The notes beneath the pieces are model-generated. The model did not search any database, was not told the DNA's origin, and saw only the letters and a list, made by a program, of their open reading frames with translations. From positions 1 to 24,758 of the forward strand of contig CACLMO010000012.1 in the NCBI GenBank assembly GCA_902608065.1: a DNA stretch of 24,758 nt. Reading direction: 5' to 3'. The DNA is from an uncultured Pelagibacteraceae bacterium (GTDB taxonomy: Bacteria > Pseudomonadota > Alphaproteobacteria > Pelagibacterales > Pelagibacteraceae). The stretch's first letter is position 1. Each line of letters opens with the position of its first letter. Shown here piece by piece: positions 1-7,980 of the stretch. The position numbers were made by a program, and so were the translations under genes.

Positions 1-227
1 AATGGAAAGACTATGGATTAAGTTTTTCTAAAAAAGAAGTAAGTTTTAATATATATCGTAGATCTTCTGAGTCTCCAGTTTATAAAATCACAAAAAATTT
101 AAAACCAAAAAATGAAAATGAAAAATATATAATTGAAGATTTTTCAAGTAAAAAAATTAACAGATCTAAAGATCTAGGTAGTTTGATAAAAAAAATAATC
201 TGGAAAAAATTTAAGCTGGTAAACTAA
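1..227 (+). CDS. 3' end of an unidentified protein (partial)
   Basis: An open frame enters from the left edge (codons in phase from base 3) and ends at a TAA at 225-227. The visible 74 residues are lysine-rich and hydrophilic, with no transmembrane segment, no cysteine and no motif I recognise; it ends in KFKLVN. Continuous reading from the edge and a stop only 2 bases from the convergent stop of the next gene support it as a genuine gene end. No function can be given from this fragment; the diagnostic part lies outside the window. Confidence 0.6.
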   Translation, partial: WKDYGLSFSKKEVSFNIYRRSSESPVYKITKNLKPKNENEKYIIEDFSSKKINRSKDLGSLIKKIIWKKFKLVN

Positions 228-229
228 AT

Positions 230-997
230 CTACCGCCTTTGACCAAACAACCTAAGTAACATTATAAATAAATTGATGAAATCTAAGTAAAGGGTAAGTG
301 CTCCCATAACTGCTTTCTTTCCCATGATTTCACCTGAATCACTAACTAAATACATATTTTTAATTTTTTGAGTGTCATAAGCAGTTAAACCAACAAATAT
401 TAAAACTCCAAGGATAGATATAACATAATGCATCATTGTAGATTGCATAAACATATTAACTATTGATGCAATTATGATTCCAATTAAACCCATCATTAAA
501 AAAGATCCCAATTTTGTTAAATCTCTTTTTGTTGTATAGCCATAAATACTCATTGCGCCGAAAGTTCCTGCTGTAATGAAAAAAACTCGAGCAATACTCA
601 TTTGTGTATAAAATATAAATATTGAGGCTAATGATGCGCCCATCAATGCTGCAAAAATCCAAAAAGTTCCTTGCGCTTTGGATGCGCTCATTTTTTTAAT
701 TCCAAAACTCATATAAATAACAATTCCTAAGGGCGCTAACATTACTAACCATTTAAAACCTGAATTAAAAACTAATTCTCCAAATGGATTTGTTAATCCT
801 GTCAAGCCAGTTGATCCCAACTTAATGTCCATACCGCCTGAAAACTCAAAAACTATTAGAGAAACAATACCAGTTAACAGAACACCTGATGCCATGAAGT
901 TATAAACCTTAAGCATGTACGCTCTAAGGCCTTCATCTATTACATGGGTTTCGGTAGTTCTTACCTTTGATTGAATATTTTGTTTATTAAATTCCAT
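230..997 (-). CDS. Bax inhibitor-1/YccA family integral membrane protein
   Basis: The 255-residue protein has a short polar N-terminus (about 1-28) followed by roughly seven hydrophobic segments, typical of the BI-1/YbhL/YccA family in size and layout. The C-terminal part carries the family's FVGLTAYDTQKIK-type segment (about 202-214) and ends in a short basic tail after LLRLFGQRR. Family members are inner-membrane proteins; some eukaryotic and bacterial relatives are calcium or proton leak channels, and E. coli YccA modulates FtsH. The role here is unknown. The gene stands alone, tail-to-tail with the partial gene at the left edge and divergent from the aldo/keto reductase. A plausible promoter lies 12 nt upstream of the ATG. 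The family call is firm, the physiological role is not. Confidence 0.9.
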   Translation of the reverse strand: MEFNKQNIQSKVRTTETHVIDEGLRAYMLKVYNFMASGVLLTGIVSLIVFEFSGGMDIKLGSTGLTGLTNPFGELVFNSGFKWLVMLAPLGIVIYMSFGIKKMSASKAQGTFWIFAALMGASLASIFIFYTQMSIARVFFITAGTFGAMSIYGYTTKRDLTKLGSFLMMGLIGIIIASIVNMFMQSTMMHYVISILGVLIFVGLTAYDTQKIKNMYLVSDSGEIMGKKAVMGALTLYLDFINLFIMLLRLFGQRR

Positions 998-1009
998 AAT
1001 TATAAGTTA

Positions 1010-1038
1010 AATATATTGTTATTCTTGTTAATTTTCAA
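1010..1038 (-). promoter_or_regulatory. Candidate sigma-70 promoter for the BI-1 family gene
   Basis: On the minus strand TTGAAA (1033-1038) is followed after 17 bases by TATATT (1010-1015). The ATG at 997 lies 12 nt further on, predicting a leader of only about 5-6 nt. The boxes match consensus well, but such matches are common in A+T-rich DNA. Confidence 0.45.
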
Positions 1039-1085
1039 GATGTTACGTGGGTTTAATAAAAGTTTAAAATAGTTTAACTAAAGCC

Positions 1086-2123
1086 ATGAATTTTAAAAAA
1101 TTAGGAAATACAGATTTAAAAGTTAGTACAATTTGTCTCGGCACTATGACTTGGGGTGAACAAAATAGCCAAAAAGAGGCTTTTGAGCAAATGGATTACG
1201 CCTTAAATTCAGGTATAAATTTTTTCGATGCTGCTGAAATTTATCCGTCACCCTGTAAAAAAGAAACATATGGAAAAACTGAAAGAATTATTGGAAATTG
1301 GTTTAGTCAAAATAAAAATAGAGATAAAGTCATTTTAGCATCTAAAATCGCTGGGCCTGGTTTACCTTGGATTCGTAATGGAGAAAAAAATTTTTCTGAA
1401 CAAAAAATTAAAAGAGCTTTAGAAGATAGTCTAAAAAGATTGAAAACCGATTACATTGATCTTTATCAATTACATTGGCCAGAAAGAAAAACTAATTTTT
1501 TTGGCAGACTTAATTATAAACATAAAGAAGAGGATAGTTGGAATGATTTTGAAAAAATATTAATTGCGTTAGAAAAATTTATAAATGAAGGTAAAATTCG
1601 TTATATAGGATTATCAAATGAAACTCCATGGGGATTATCAAAATTTTTAGAAACTGCAAAAATAAAAAAACTTCCTAGAATGCTGTCAGTTCAAAATCCA
1701 TATAGTTTGCTGTGTAGAACTTATGAGATTGGTTTATCTGAAATTTCAGTTAGAGAAAAAAGTGGCTTGCTCGCTTACTCACCTCTTGCTGGGGGATTTT
1801 TAACAGGAAAATATAGAAATAATAATTTACCAGAAAATTCAAGACAAAAATTATATGCAGACTATTATACTAGATACAGCAAACCTAATGCATCTCCTAT
1901 AATAGAAAAGTACTATAATATCGCTGAAAAATTTGGTCTAAATTTCGCACAAATGTCTATAAAATTCTGTGAAATTCAAAAATTTTTAACTTCTGTTATA
2001 ATTGGAGCAACGACTATGGAACAGTTGAAAATTAATATAGAAAGTGTAAGTGTAAATTTGAAAGATGAAATTTTAAAAGAAATTAATGATGTACAAATAA
2101 AATATCCAAATCCATGCCCATGA
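1086..2123 (+). CDS. tas: Tas-like NADP(H)-dependent aldo/keto reductase
   Basis: The 345-residue protein matches the Tas branch of the aldo/keto reductase superfamily over its whole length. It begins with the LGNTDLKVSTICLGTMTWGEQ strand, has the branch's FFDAAEIYP segment, and ends in the conserved PNPCP-like tail (YTYPAP in E. coli Tas). The catalytic tetrad is visible as D48, Y53, K87 and H130 (LYQLHWPER). It should reduce an aldehyde or ketone with NADPH in the cytoplasm; the substrate of Tas proteins is not settled (E. coli tas was named for suppressing tyrosine auxotrophy). Its stop codon overlaps the next gene's probable start as ATGA, so the two are probably translated together. No clear promoter or Shine-Dalgarno site was seen. 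Confidence 0.88.
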   Translation: MNFKKLGNTDLKVSTICLGTMTWGEQNSQKEAFEQMDYALNSGINFFDAAEIYPSPCKKETYGKTERIIGNWFSQNKNRDKVILASKIAGPGLPWIRNGEKNFSEQKIKRALEDSLKRLKTDYIDLYQLHWPERKTNFFGRLNYKHKEEDSWNDFEKILIALEKFINEGKIRYIGLSNETPWGLSKFLETAKIKKLPRMLSVQNPYSLLCRTYEIGLSEISVREKSGLLAYSPLAGGFLTGKYRNNNLPENSRQKLYADYYTRYSKPNASPIIEKYYNIAEKFGLNFAQMSIKFCEIQKFLTSVIIGATTMEQLKINIESVSVNLKDEILKEINDVQIKYPNPCP

Positions 2124-2629
2124 AAATGATAAAAAAAATTCTAATTGTGTTACTATTTTATTTTACTTTTGGAATAGTTCTTGCAGAAGAAAATTTAAAA
2201 AACACAGGAAAATTTAAAGAATGGCAAAGTTTTGAGTTGATTCAGGGAGAAAATAAAATTTGTTTTGCACAATCAATTCCAATAATTAGAGCTCCTAAAA
2301 AATTAAAAAGAGAATCGTCAAGATTATTTGTAAGTTTTAGACCAAATGAAAACATTAAAAACGAAATAAGTGTTACAAATGGATACGATTTTAAATTAAA
2401 AGCTCCCGTTATCGCAAAATCTGGAAAAAAAAGTTATGATCTATTTTCAAAAGGTCGTTTTGCTTGGGTGGTAGATAATGAAGACGAAGCTAAGTTAATT
2501 ACAACCATGAAAAAAGCTTCAAGACTTATGATTATTGGTAACACAGAAAAAGGTGATCAAACTACTGACCACTATTCTATGATGGGTTTTACAAAAGCTT
2601 ACAATACTGCAAAAAAAAGCTGTAGTTAA
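2120..2629 (+). CDS. IalB-family exported protein
   Basis: This protein of about 169 residues resembles the invasion-associated locus B (IalB) family of alphaproteobacteria. It starts with a signal peptide: basic MKMIKK, a hydrophobic core, and a likely cleavage after FGIVLA. It continues with the family's short beta-rich domain, including the KEWQSFELIQG-like and KICFAQSIP segments. Two cysteines remain in the mature part, one in KICFAQ and one in the C-terminal SCS, placed to form a disulfide. I prefer the ATG at 2120 because it forms an ATGA overlap with the preceding stop; an ATG at 2114 is also in frame. The family is common in free-living alphaproteobacteria, so an invasion role should not be assumed; it is probably a periplasmic protein of unknown role. 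Confidence 0.8.
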   Translation: MKMIKKILIVLLFYFTFGIVLAEENLKNTGKFKEWQSFELIQGENKICFAQSIPIIRAPKKLKRESSRLFVSFRPNENIKNEISVTNGYDFKLKAPVIAKSGKKSYDLFSKGRFAWVVDNEDEAKLITTMKKASRLMIIGNTEKGDQTTDHYSMMGFTKAYNTAKKSCS

Positions 2630-2643
2630 AAAATTAAATTAAA

Positions 2644-3828
2644 ATGAAAAAAAAAAGAAAGATAGTGTTAGCCTATTCTGGTGGATTGGATACTTCTATA
2701 ATACTTAAATGGCTTCAAAAAAATTACAATGCAGAAATTATTACTTATACCGCAGACATTGGACAAAAAATTAATAAAAAAAAAATTATTAATAATGCGA
2801 GAAAATTGGGTGTAAAAAAAATAATTATTGAAAACCTTAAAGATATCTTTGTTAAAAACTATGTATTTCCGATGATTAGAGGTCATGCAATTTATGAAGG
2901 GGTTTACTTATTAGGAACTTCCATCGCAAGACCTTTAATTGCAAAAAGACAGATTGAAATAGCAAAAAAATTTGGTTGCTATGCAGTGTCTCATGGCTCA
3001 ACAGGCAAAGGAAATGATCAAATAAGATTTGAACTTGGATATCACTACTTTGCTCCAAAAATTAAAGTTATAGCACCTTGGAGAATATGGAAATTAAATT
3101 CAAGAACAGATTTAATTAAATATGCAAAAAAAAATAAAATAACTGTACCTAAAGATAAAAAGGGAGCTGCTCCATTTTCTGTAGATGATAATTTATTCCA
3201 CACATCAACTGAAGGTAAAGTTTTGGAAAATCCAAAAAATCAAGCACCAGAATTTATTTTTCAAAGAACAACTTCCCCTGAGAAAGCACCAAATAAAAGC
3301 TCCTATGTGACTATAGGATTTAAAAATGGTGATCCATTTACTATCAATGGTAAAAAATTATCTTCGGGAAATCTTTTACAAAAATTAAATATTCTTGCTG
3401 GCAAAAATGGAATAGGCAGAGTTGATCTTGTTGAAAATAGATTCATTGGGATAAAATCAAGAGGTGTCTATGAAACTCCTGGAGGCACTTTATTAATGGT
3501 AGCTCATAGAGCAATTGAATCTGTTACTTTAAATAAAGCAACAATGCATAAAAAAGATGAAATAGTGCCAAAATACGCAAAACTTATTTACAATGGTTAC
3601 TGGTATTCAAAAGCAAGATTTAATCTACAAAAAATTGTTGATCTAAAAAGAAATAAAGTTAATGGATCTGTTAAGCTTAAATTATATAAAGGTAATATTA
3701 CAATCGTTTCAAGACAAACAAAAAGCAATGCTTATTCAATGAAAAAAGTATCCTTTGAAGAAAACAAGACATTTAATAAATTAAATGTAGAAAAGTTTAT
3801 TAACTTTCACAAAAAAAATCTTCGTTAA
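2644..3828 (+). CDS. argG: Argininosuccinate synthase
   Basis: ArgG joins citrulline and aspartate, using ATP, to form argininosuccinate in arginine synthesis. The 394-residue length is normal. The PP-loop ATP site AYSGGLDTS is at 10-18, followed by the AT(A)DIGQ segment, the EGVYLLGTSIARP segment (85-97) and the second nucleotide/aspartate-binding motif HGSTGKGND at 117-125. The start follows the IalB-family stop by 14 bases with no Shine-Dalgarno site. The first codons are nearly all AAA, giving an A10 run at 2647-2656. It may be co-transcribed with the two genes upstream, although their functions are unrelated. It ends 2 bases from the convergent DUF2798 gene. Confidence 0.97.
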   Translation: MKKKRKIVLAYSGGLDTSIILKWLQKNYNAEIITYTADIGQKINKKKIINNARKLGVKKIIIENLKDIFVKNYVFPMIRGHAIYEGVYLLGTSIARPLIAKRQIEIAKKFGCYAVSHGSTGKGNDQIRFELGYHYFAPKIKVIAPWRIWKLNSRTDLIKYAKKNKITVPKDKKGAAPFSVDDNLFHTSTEGKVLENPKNQAPEFIFQRTTSPEKAPNKSSYVTIGFKNGDPFTINGKKLSSGNLLQKLNILAGKNGIGRVDLVENRFIGIKSRGVYETPGGTLLMVAHRAIESVTLNKATMHKKDEIVPKYAKLIYNGYWYSKARFNLQKIVDLKRNKVNGSVKLKLYKGNITIVSRQTKSNAYSMKKVSFEENKTFNKLNVEKFINFHKKNLR

Positions 3829-3830
3829 TT

Positions 3831-4052
3831 TTATTTAGTAATTTTATCTACAAATTTTTTTGCAAAAGGTCCAACAAATAAAGCTGTTCCTATGGCAATT
3901 GGAAGGCTAACTGTCCAGGCTTTTAAAAACCTTTGTATGTATTCGTTATCCATTCCTGTGTTGACAAAGGTAATTATTAAAGTCATTAGAAGACTCATTA
4001 AAAATCCCATAATTAAAACAAATAATAGTTGAGAATATTTTTTTGCAAACAT
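3831..4052 (-). CDS. DUF2798-type small membrane protein
   Basis: A 73-residue protein with two hydrophobic helices (about 9-29 and 46-64) separated by a short polar segment containing NTGMDNEYIQRFLKAW. This arrangement, a LIMGFLMSLLMT first helix and a W-containing start of the second, is that of DUF2798 proteins, whose function is unknown. It starts 6 bases after the folD stop and is the last gene of the leftward hemC operon. It ends 2 bases from the convergent argG stop. Confidence 0.7.
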   Translation of the reverse strand: MFAKKYSQLLFVLIMGFLMSLLMTLIITFVNTGMDNEYIQRFLKAWTVSLPIAIGTALFVGPFAKKFVDKITK

Positions 4053-4058
4053 TATGAA

Positions 4059-4904
4059 TTATTTAAAATGAACTTTTTTAAAACATTCAATAGTATTGTT
4101 AAGCAAACATGCAATAGTCATAGGACCCACACCACCTGGAACTGGTGTAATTGCTTTAGCAACTTTGGAAACTTCTTCAAAATCAACATCACCTACTAAT
4201 CCTGAAGCTGTCTTATTTATACCAACATCAATAACTATAGCACCCTTTTTTACCCAGTCACCTTTGACAAGTTTTGGTTTACCTACTGCAGCTATGATTA
4301 TATCAGCTCTGTTACATTCAGCTTTTAAATCTTTTGTTTTTGAATGAGCAATAGTTACAGTACAATTTTCTTTTAAAAGTAATTGAGTCATTGGCTTGCC
4401 GTTTAAGTTTGATCTTCCAATCATAACAGCATGCTTACCATTTAAATTTTTTTCCACCTTTTTAAGTAACAAATAACAACCTAACGGAGTGCAAGGAATA
4501 CTACTGTCATATCCTGATGATAAATTTCCCACATTCATAGGATGAAACCCATCTACATCTTTACCAGGAAGTATAGTTTCAATAATTTTTCTTTTTTCTA
4601 TGTGTTGCGGCAAGGGTAATTGAACTAAAATACCTGAAACTTTCTTGTCATTATTCAGTTCTATAATTTTATTTAAAATAACTTTCTCATCAACATTTTC
4701 CGGATATCTAATTACCTCTGAATTCATTCCAACTTCTTTTGCAAATTTCTCTTTGTTTTTTACGTAAATTTTACTTGGGGCATCTTCTCCTACTAAAATT
4801 ACAGTTAATCCAGGAATAGAATTATAGTTAGATTTAAGTTCTGCTACCTTTTTTTTTAACTCTTCTCGCAACTCAGCTGCAATTTTTTTTCCATCTATAA
4901 TCAT
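4059..4904 (-). CDS. folD: Methylenetetrahydrofolate dehydrogenase/cyclohydrolase FolD
   Basis: FolD interconverts 5,10-methylene-THF and 10-formyl-THF, supplying formyl groups for purines (purH is also in this window). From the Met at 4904 it is 281 residues, the usual size. Visible motifs are the catalytic YVKNK (48-52), GILVQLPLPQH (91-101), KDVDGFHP (115-122), the NADP-binding GRSNLNGKPM (163-172; usually GRSxIVGKPM) and PVPGGVGPMT (254-263). A longer reading from 4940 exists, but I prefer 4904: it starts exactly at the family's MIIDGKKIA and lies 1 base after the yggT stop, whereas the longer form would overlap yggT. It is the fifth gene of the six-gene leftward operon. Confidence 0.96.
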   Translation of the reverse strand: MIIDGKKIAAELREELKKKVAELKSNYNSIPGLTVILVGEDAPSKIYVKNKEKFAKEVGMNSEVIRYPENVDEKVILNKIIELNNDKKVSGILVQLPLPQHIEKRKIIETILPGKDVDGFHPMNVGNLSSGYDSSIPCTPLGCYLLLKKVEKNLNGKHAVMIGRSNLNGKPMTQLLLKENCTVTIAHSKTKDLKAECNRADIIIAAVGKPKLVKGDWVKKGAIVIDVGINKTASGLVGDVDFEEVSKVAKAITPVPGGVGPMTIACLLNNTIECFKKVHFK

Positions 4905-4905
4905 A

Positions 4906-5196
4906 TTAGAATAAACCTGGTGCAAAAATTTCAAAAACAAGATTTCTTAAGAACATTAAAAGTAAAATTAGAATTACTGGAGAAACATCTATAGAACCAA
5001 AAGTTGGTATAAATCTTCTTATTTTGTTCAGAGCAGGATCCGTCATTTTATAAGTTGCATCAAGTACAGCAAAAACAAATCTATTTTGCGTATTAAGAAT
5101 ATTAAACGCAACTAACCAACTTAAAATCGCATTAATAATTATAATCCATAAATAAATCGTTATTACACTATCTAATAAAATAAATATTGATTTCAT
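4906..5196 (-). CDS. yggT: YggT family membrane protein
   Basis: A 96-residue protein with an N-terminal hydrophobic helix (about 5-30), a polar middle with the family's YKMTDPALNKIRRFIP signature (about 50-65), and a C-terminal helix (about 72-92). This is one YggT unit of the kind found as a single copy in alphaproteobacteria; E. coli YggT has two. YggT proteins have been linked to osmotic tolerance and, in some lineages, to membrane organisation or division, but no mechanism is firmly established. Its start overlaps the MscS-family stop by 4 bases (ATGA-type coupling). Pairing with a mechanosensitive channel fits an osmotic role by inference. Confidence 0.88.
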   Translation of the reverse strand: MKSIFILLDSVITIYLWIIIINAILSWLVAFNILNTQNRFVFAVLDATYKMTDPALNKIRRFIPTFGSIDVSPVILILLLMFLRNLVFEIFAPGLF

Positions 5197-6278
5197 TTTT
5201 TCTCCACATAAATAGACTGGCTAGGAAATGCGAAAGAAGCATTATTTTTTTCTACAATTTGTTTAATTTCTAATGCTAGCCTTTCTTTAACTGCTAACCA
5301 CTCATCCCAATCATCTGTAACTGTAAAGCATCTAATGTACATATCTATTGAACTATCAGAAAATTTATCAACTCTAACAGCGTGGCCTAAACTATTTTTA
5401 AAATCCTTATGACTAGTAACGTATTTTTCTATTTCATCTCTAATTTTTTTAAGCTGTTCAACAGTTGTGTTGTATTGCAAAGTAATAACCCAGCTAATAA
5501 TCCAATTAGTTGTTTCGCTTATATTAATTACAGCATTTTCTGCAAATTGAAAATTTGGAATGATCGCTATTGATTTGTCAAATTTTCTTACAACAGTTGA
5601 TCTAAAACCTATCCGTTCAACAATTCCTTCTATAATGTCTTCAACAATAATCCAGTCACCAACTTTAAATCTTTTTTCTACTAATACTAAAATCCCTGAT
5701 ATTAAATTCTTAAATAAATCTTGAGCTCCTAATGCTACAGCAACACCAAACAACCCTAATCCAGCAATTATTGGTCCTATTTTAATTCCCCACAGTTCTA
5801 AAACCGCTGCAGCACCCAAAATAATAATGAGTATTTTAAAAGCTTTAACTATCCAGCCGATTAACTCTTTTGTTAATAGTTTTTCTAAACCTCCTAAGAG
5901 ATAGGTAACAGGTTGAATAAATTGATGTATTAACCAAAAAATTAAAATTGTAATAAGAGATTTATTTACATTGTCTATAAATGACTGTGACTCAGGACTA
6001 AATTCTAAATAATAACTTGCAATAAAAAAACCTATAACAATGGGAAAAAATCGTGCTGGACCTTCCATTGCTTCTACAAAAGTATCGTCAAACTTGTTTG
6101 TTGTTTTTTTTGCTATTTTTTTTAAACGATTAATAATAATTTTACTAATAAAACCTCTGAATAATAAAAAAATTAAAAAAATTCCTAAACCGACTAGTAT
6201 CTGGAAAATATCCACACCAAGGATACCTCTTTCCCATACCTCAAAAAATAAAGCTGAAAAATTTTCAAATATACTCAT
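5193..6278 (-). CDS. MscS-family mechanosensitive ion channel
   Basis: A 361-residue inner-membrane channel of the small-conductance family, which opens under membrane tension to release solutes on osmotic downshock. Hydrophobic segments lie at about 24-45, 76-92, 105-125 and 145-162. They are followed by the pore-lining helix at about 168-205, a Gly/Ala-rich stretch ending GAQDLFKNLISG as in MscS TM3. The KVGDWIIVEDIIEGIVE start of the beta domain follows, then the alpha/beta C-terminal cytoplasmic domain. It is longer than E. coli MscS (286 residues) because of one or two extra N-terminal helices, as in many paralogues. It starts 3 bases after hemD and overlaps yggT by 4 bases, so translation is probably coupled. 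Confidence 0.93.
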   Translation of the reverse strand: MSIFENFSALFFEVWERGILGVDIFQILVGLGIFLIFLLFRGFISKIIINRLKKIAKKTTNKFDDTFVEAMEGPARFFPIVIGFFIASYYLEFSPESQSFIDNVNKSLITILIFWLIHQFIQPVTYLLGGLEKLLTKELIGWIVKAFKILIIILGAAAVLELWGIKIGPIIAGLGLFGVAVALGAQDLFKNLISGILVLVEKRFKVGDWIIVEDIIEGIVERIGFRSTVVRKFDKSIAIIPNFQFAENAVINISETTNWIISWVITLQYNTTVEQLKKIRDEIEKYVTSHKDFKNSLGHAVRVDKFSDSSIDMYIRCFTVTDDWDEWLAVKERLALEIKQIVEKNNASFAFPSQSIYVEKK

Positions 6279-6281
6279 TTC

Positions 6282-6983
6282 TTACCTAATTTTGTTTAAT
6301 AAAAATTCTTCTTCACCAGGACTAAAAACAAATACTTTTTTCCATTTAAACTGTTTTAATACTGATAATACCTTATCGCTTATACACATTAGATTAGATT
6401 GAGTCACTACGTTTAAAAGTGAATATTTGTTTATTAGATTAAATAAATTTTTAGCACTCTTTGAAGAATAAATAAAAATAGCATCTGGTGGATTTTTTTC
6501 AAAAAAATTTAATGTTTTTTTATCAATTTCTTCAACTGGTAATGAAGTATAATTTGAAATTCTATCTACTAAATAACCTGCATTAATTAGATCTTTATCT
6601 AAATCTTTGGAAATAAATTCGCTACTTAAATAAAGTAATTTTCCTGACTTATTATCTAAACTTCTTACTATTAGTTCGTTTAGAGAATCTACTGTTCCTT
6701 CAGAAGAGTAAGTATTCACAAAACCAACTTTTTTTGCTGTAGATTCTGTTAACTTACCAACGCAAAAACATTTAATTTTTGAATTAAATGTTTCTATATT
6801 CATAAATCTTATTGCATTTGAACTTGTAAAAATTACAGCTTGATAATTTAATAAATTTATTTTTTTTGTTTCTAGCTTTTCAATTTTCATTACTGGTAAA
6901 TGAGTCACTGCATGCCCTAACTTAATTAAATTTTCAATAAGATATAATGAATCTTCTTTAGGTCTTGTAATAACTATATGCAC
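6282..6983 (-). CDS. hemD: Uroporphyrinogen-III synthase
   Basis: HemD closes and inverts ring D of hydroxymethylbilane to make uroporphyrinogen III. The family is poorly conserved. The call rests on the N-terminal VITRPKEDS segment (4-12) and the HLPVMKIE strand, a 233-residue two-lobed layout with the IFTSSNAIRF segment (about 51-60), the later IFIYSSKSAKNLF segment (about 169-181), and its place 2 bases after hemC. No cofactor or metal site is expected. In many alphaproteobacteria hemD is followed by a mitofilin/HemY-like gene; here an MscS-family gene follows instead. Confidence 0.88.
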   Translation of the reverse strand: MHIVITRPKEDSLYLIENLIKLGHAVTHLPVMKIEKLETKKINLLNYQAVIFTSSNAIRFMNIETFNSKIKCFCVGKLTESTAKKVGFVNTYSSEGTVDSLNELIVRSLDNKSGKLLYLSSEFISKDLDKDLINAGYLVDRISNYTSLPVEEIDKKTLNFFEKNPPDAIFIYSSKSAKNLFNLINKYSLLNVVTQSNLMCISDKVLSVLKQFKWKKVFVFSPGEEEFLLNKIR

Positions 6984-6985
6984 TT

Positions 6986-7921
6986 CTAACTTCCTTGTGT
7001 TGTAAAATTTGGACCAGCTTTTTTTAATAACTCATCACCAACTCTATAACCTATTTCTTTGGCTTTTATAAAATGTCCTGAGCTTTGAAATTCAAATTTT
7101 TTTTTTCCATCATTTGAAAAAAGTTCACTTTTTAAAAATATTGTATCATTTGATAATTTAGCTAAACCACCGATAGCTGTATCACAATCTCCACCTATTG
7201 CTTCGAGCAAAGCTCGTTCTGCCTGTATGCAATAATAGGTCTCTTTATCATTTATTGCTTTTAAAATATTTAAAGTTTTTTGATCATCTTCCTTACATTG
7301 TAAAGCAATCGCACCTTGGCCAATAGCAGGCAACATTTGATCAATGGTAAAAATTTCTTTTACTTGTTCTAATAAATTAAGCATTTGAATTCCTGCTAAA
7401 GATAAAACTATAGCATCGTATTCTTTATTTTTTAATTTTGTAATTCGTGTATCAATATTTCCTCTCATTGAAACAATTTTAATATCGTTTCTCAATAAAT
7501 TTAGTTGCGCATGTCTTCTGAACGAACTAGTTCCAATTTTTGATTGTGATTTAAGTTCTTTGAAAGATTTACTTGAATAACTTAAAAATGCATCTCTTGG
7601 ATCATTTCTTTTTACTACAGCACTAACACATAATCCATCTGTCATCTTTGTTGGTAAATCTTTTAAAGAATGAACAGCTAAATCTATTTTTGATTCTAAT
7701 AATTCTTCTTCTATTTGTTTGCAAAATACTCCTTTGCCTCCAATGTCTGATATTTTTTTATTTTGAAATATATCTCCTGAAGTTTTGATTATTTTTATTT
7801 CAATAAAATCATTATTAAATTGTGTGTTAGATTTTATCAATAATTCCTTAACATAATTTGAGTAAGCCAAGGAAAGCTTACTTCCACGAGATCCAATGAT
7901 AAATTTTTTCTTATCTGTCAT
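6986..7921 (-). CDS. hemC: Porphobilinogen deaminase (hydroxymethylbilane synthase)
   Basis: HemC polymerises four porphobilinogens into hydroxymethylbilane in the cytoplasm. The 311-residue protein starts with IIGSRGSKLSLAYS (8-21) and has the GGKGVFCKQIEEEL segment. The catalytic Asp is D88 in AVHSLKDLPT, the substrate-binding arginines are in GTSSFRRHAQL (130-140), and the dipyrromethane cofactor Cys is C246 in GGDCDTAIGG. The usual motif reads GGC/GSC-x-x-P-I-G, so the Pro-to-Ala change here is slightly unusual, but the Cys is kept. It is the first gene of the leftward operon and diverges from tsaD across 59 bases, the common alphaproteobacterial arrangement. Confidence 0.96.
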   Translation of the reverse strand: MTDKKKFIIGSRGSKLSLAYSNYVKELLIKSNTQFNNDFIEIKIIKTSGDIFQNKKISDIGGKGVFCKQIEEELLESKIDLAVHSLKDLPTKMTDGLCVSAVVKRNDPRDAFLSYSSKSFKELKSQSKIGTSSFRRHAQLNLLRNDIKIVSMRGNIDTRITKLKNKEYDAIVLSLAGIQMLNLLEQVKEIFTIDQMLPAIGQGAIALQCKEDDQKTLNILKAINDKETYYCIQAERALLEAIGGDCDTAIGGLAKLSNDTIFLKSELFSNDGKKKFEFQSSGHFIKAKEIGYRVGDELLKKAGPNFTTQGS

Positions 7922-7980
7922 TATTAATAATAATCACTTATGTTATATTATTATTTTATATTTATGGACAGGAAATCAAT

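Noticed and set aside
4096..4347. An 83-codon rightward open frame opposite folD
   Set aside because: It lies wholly within folD on the other strand; folD has all its catalytic motifs, and the antisense translation shows no recognisable family.
4905..4940. A 12-residue N-terminal extension of FolD
   Set aside because: It would overlap the yggT coding end, and the family normally starts at MIIDGKKIA, which has its own ATG at 4904.
6040..6402. A 120-codon rightward frame across the MscS/hemD junction
   Set aside because: It runs antisense to two well supported genes and has no ribosome-binding site or recognisable domain.
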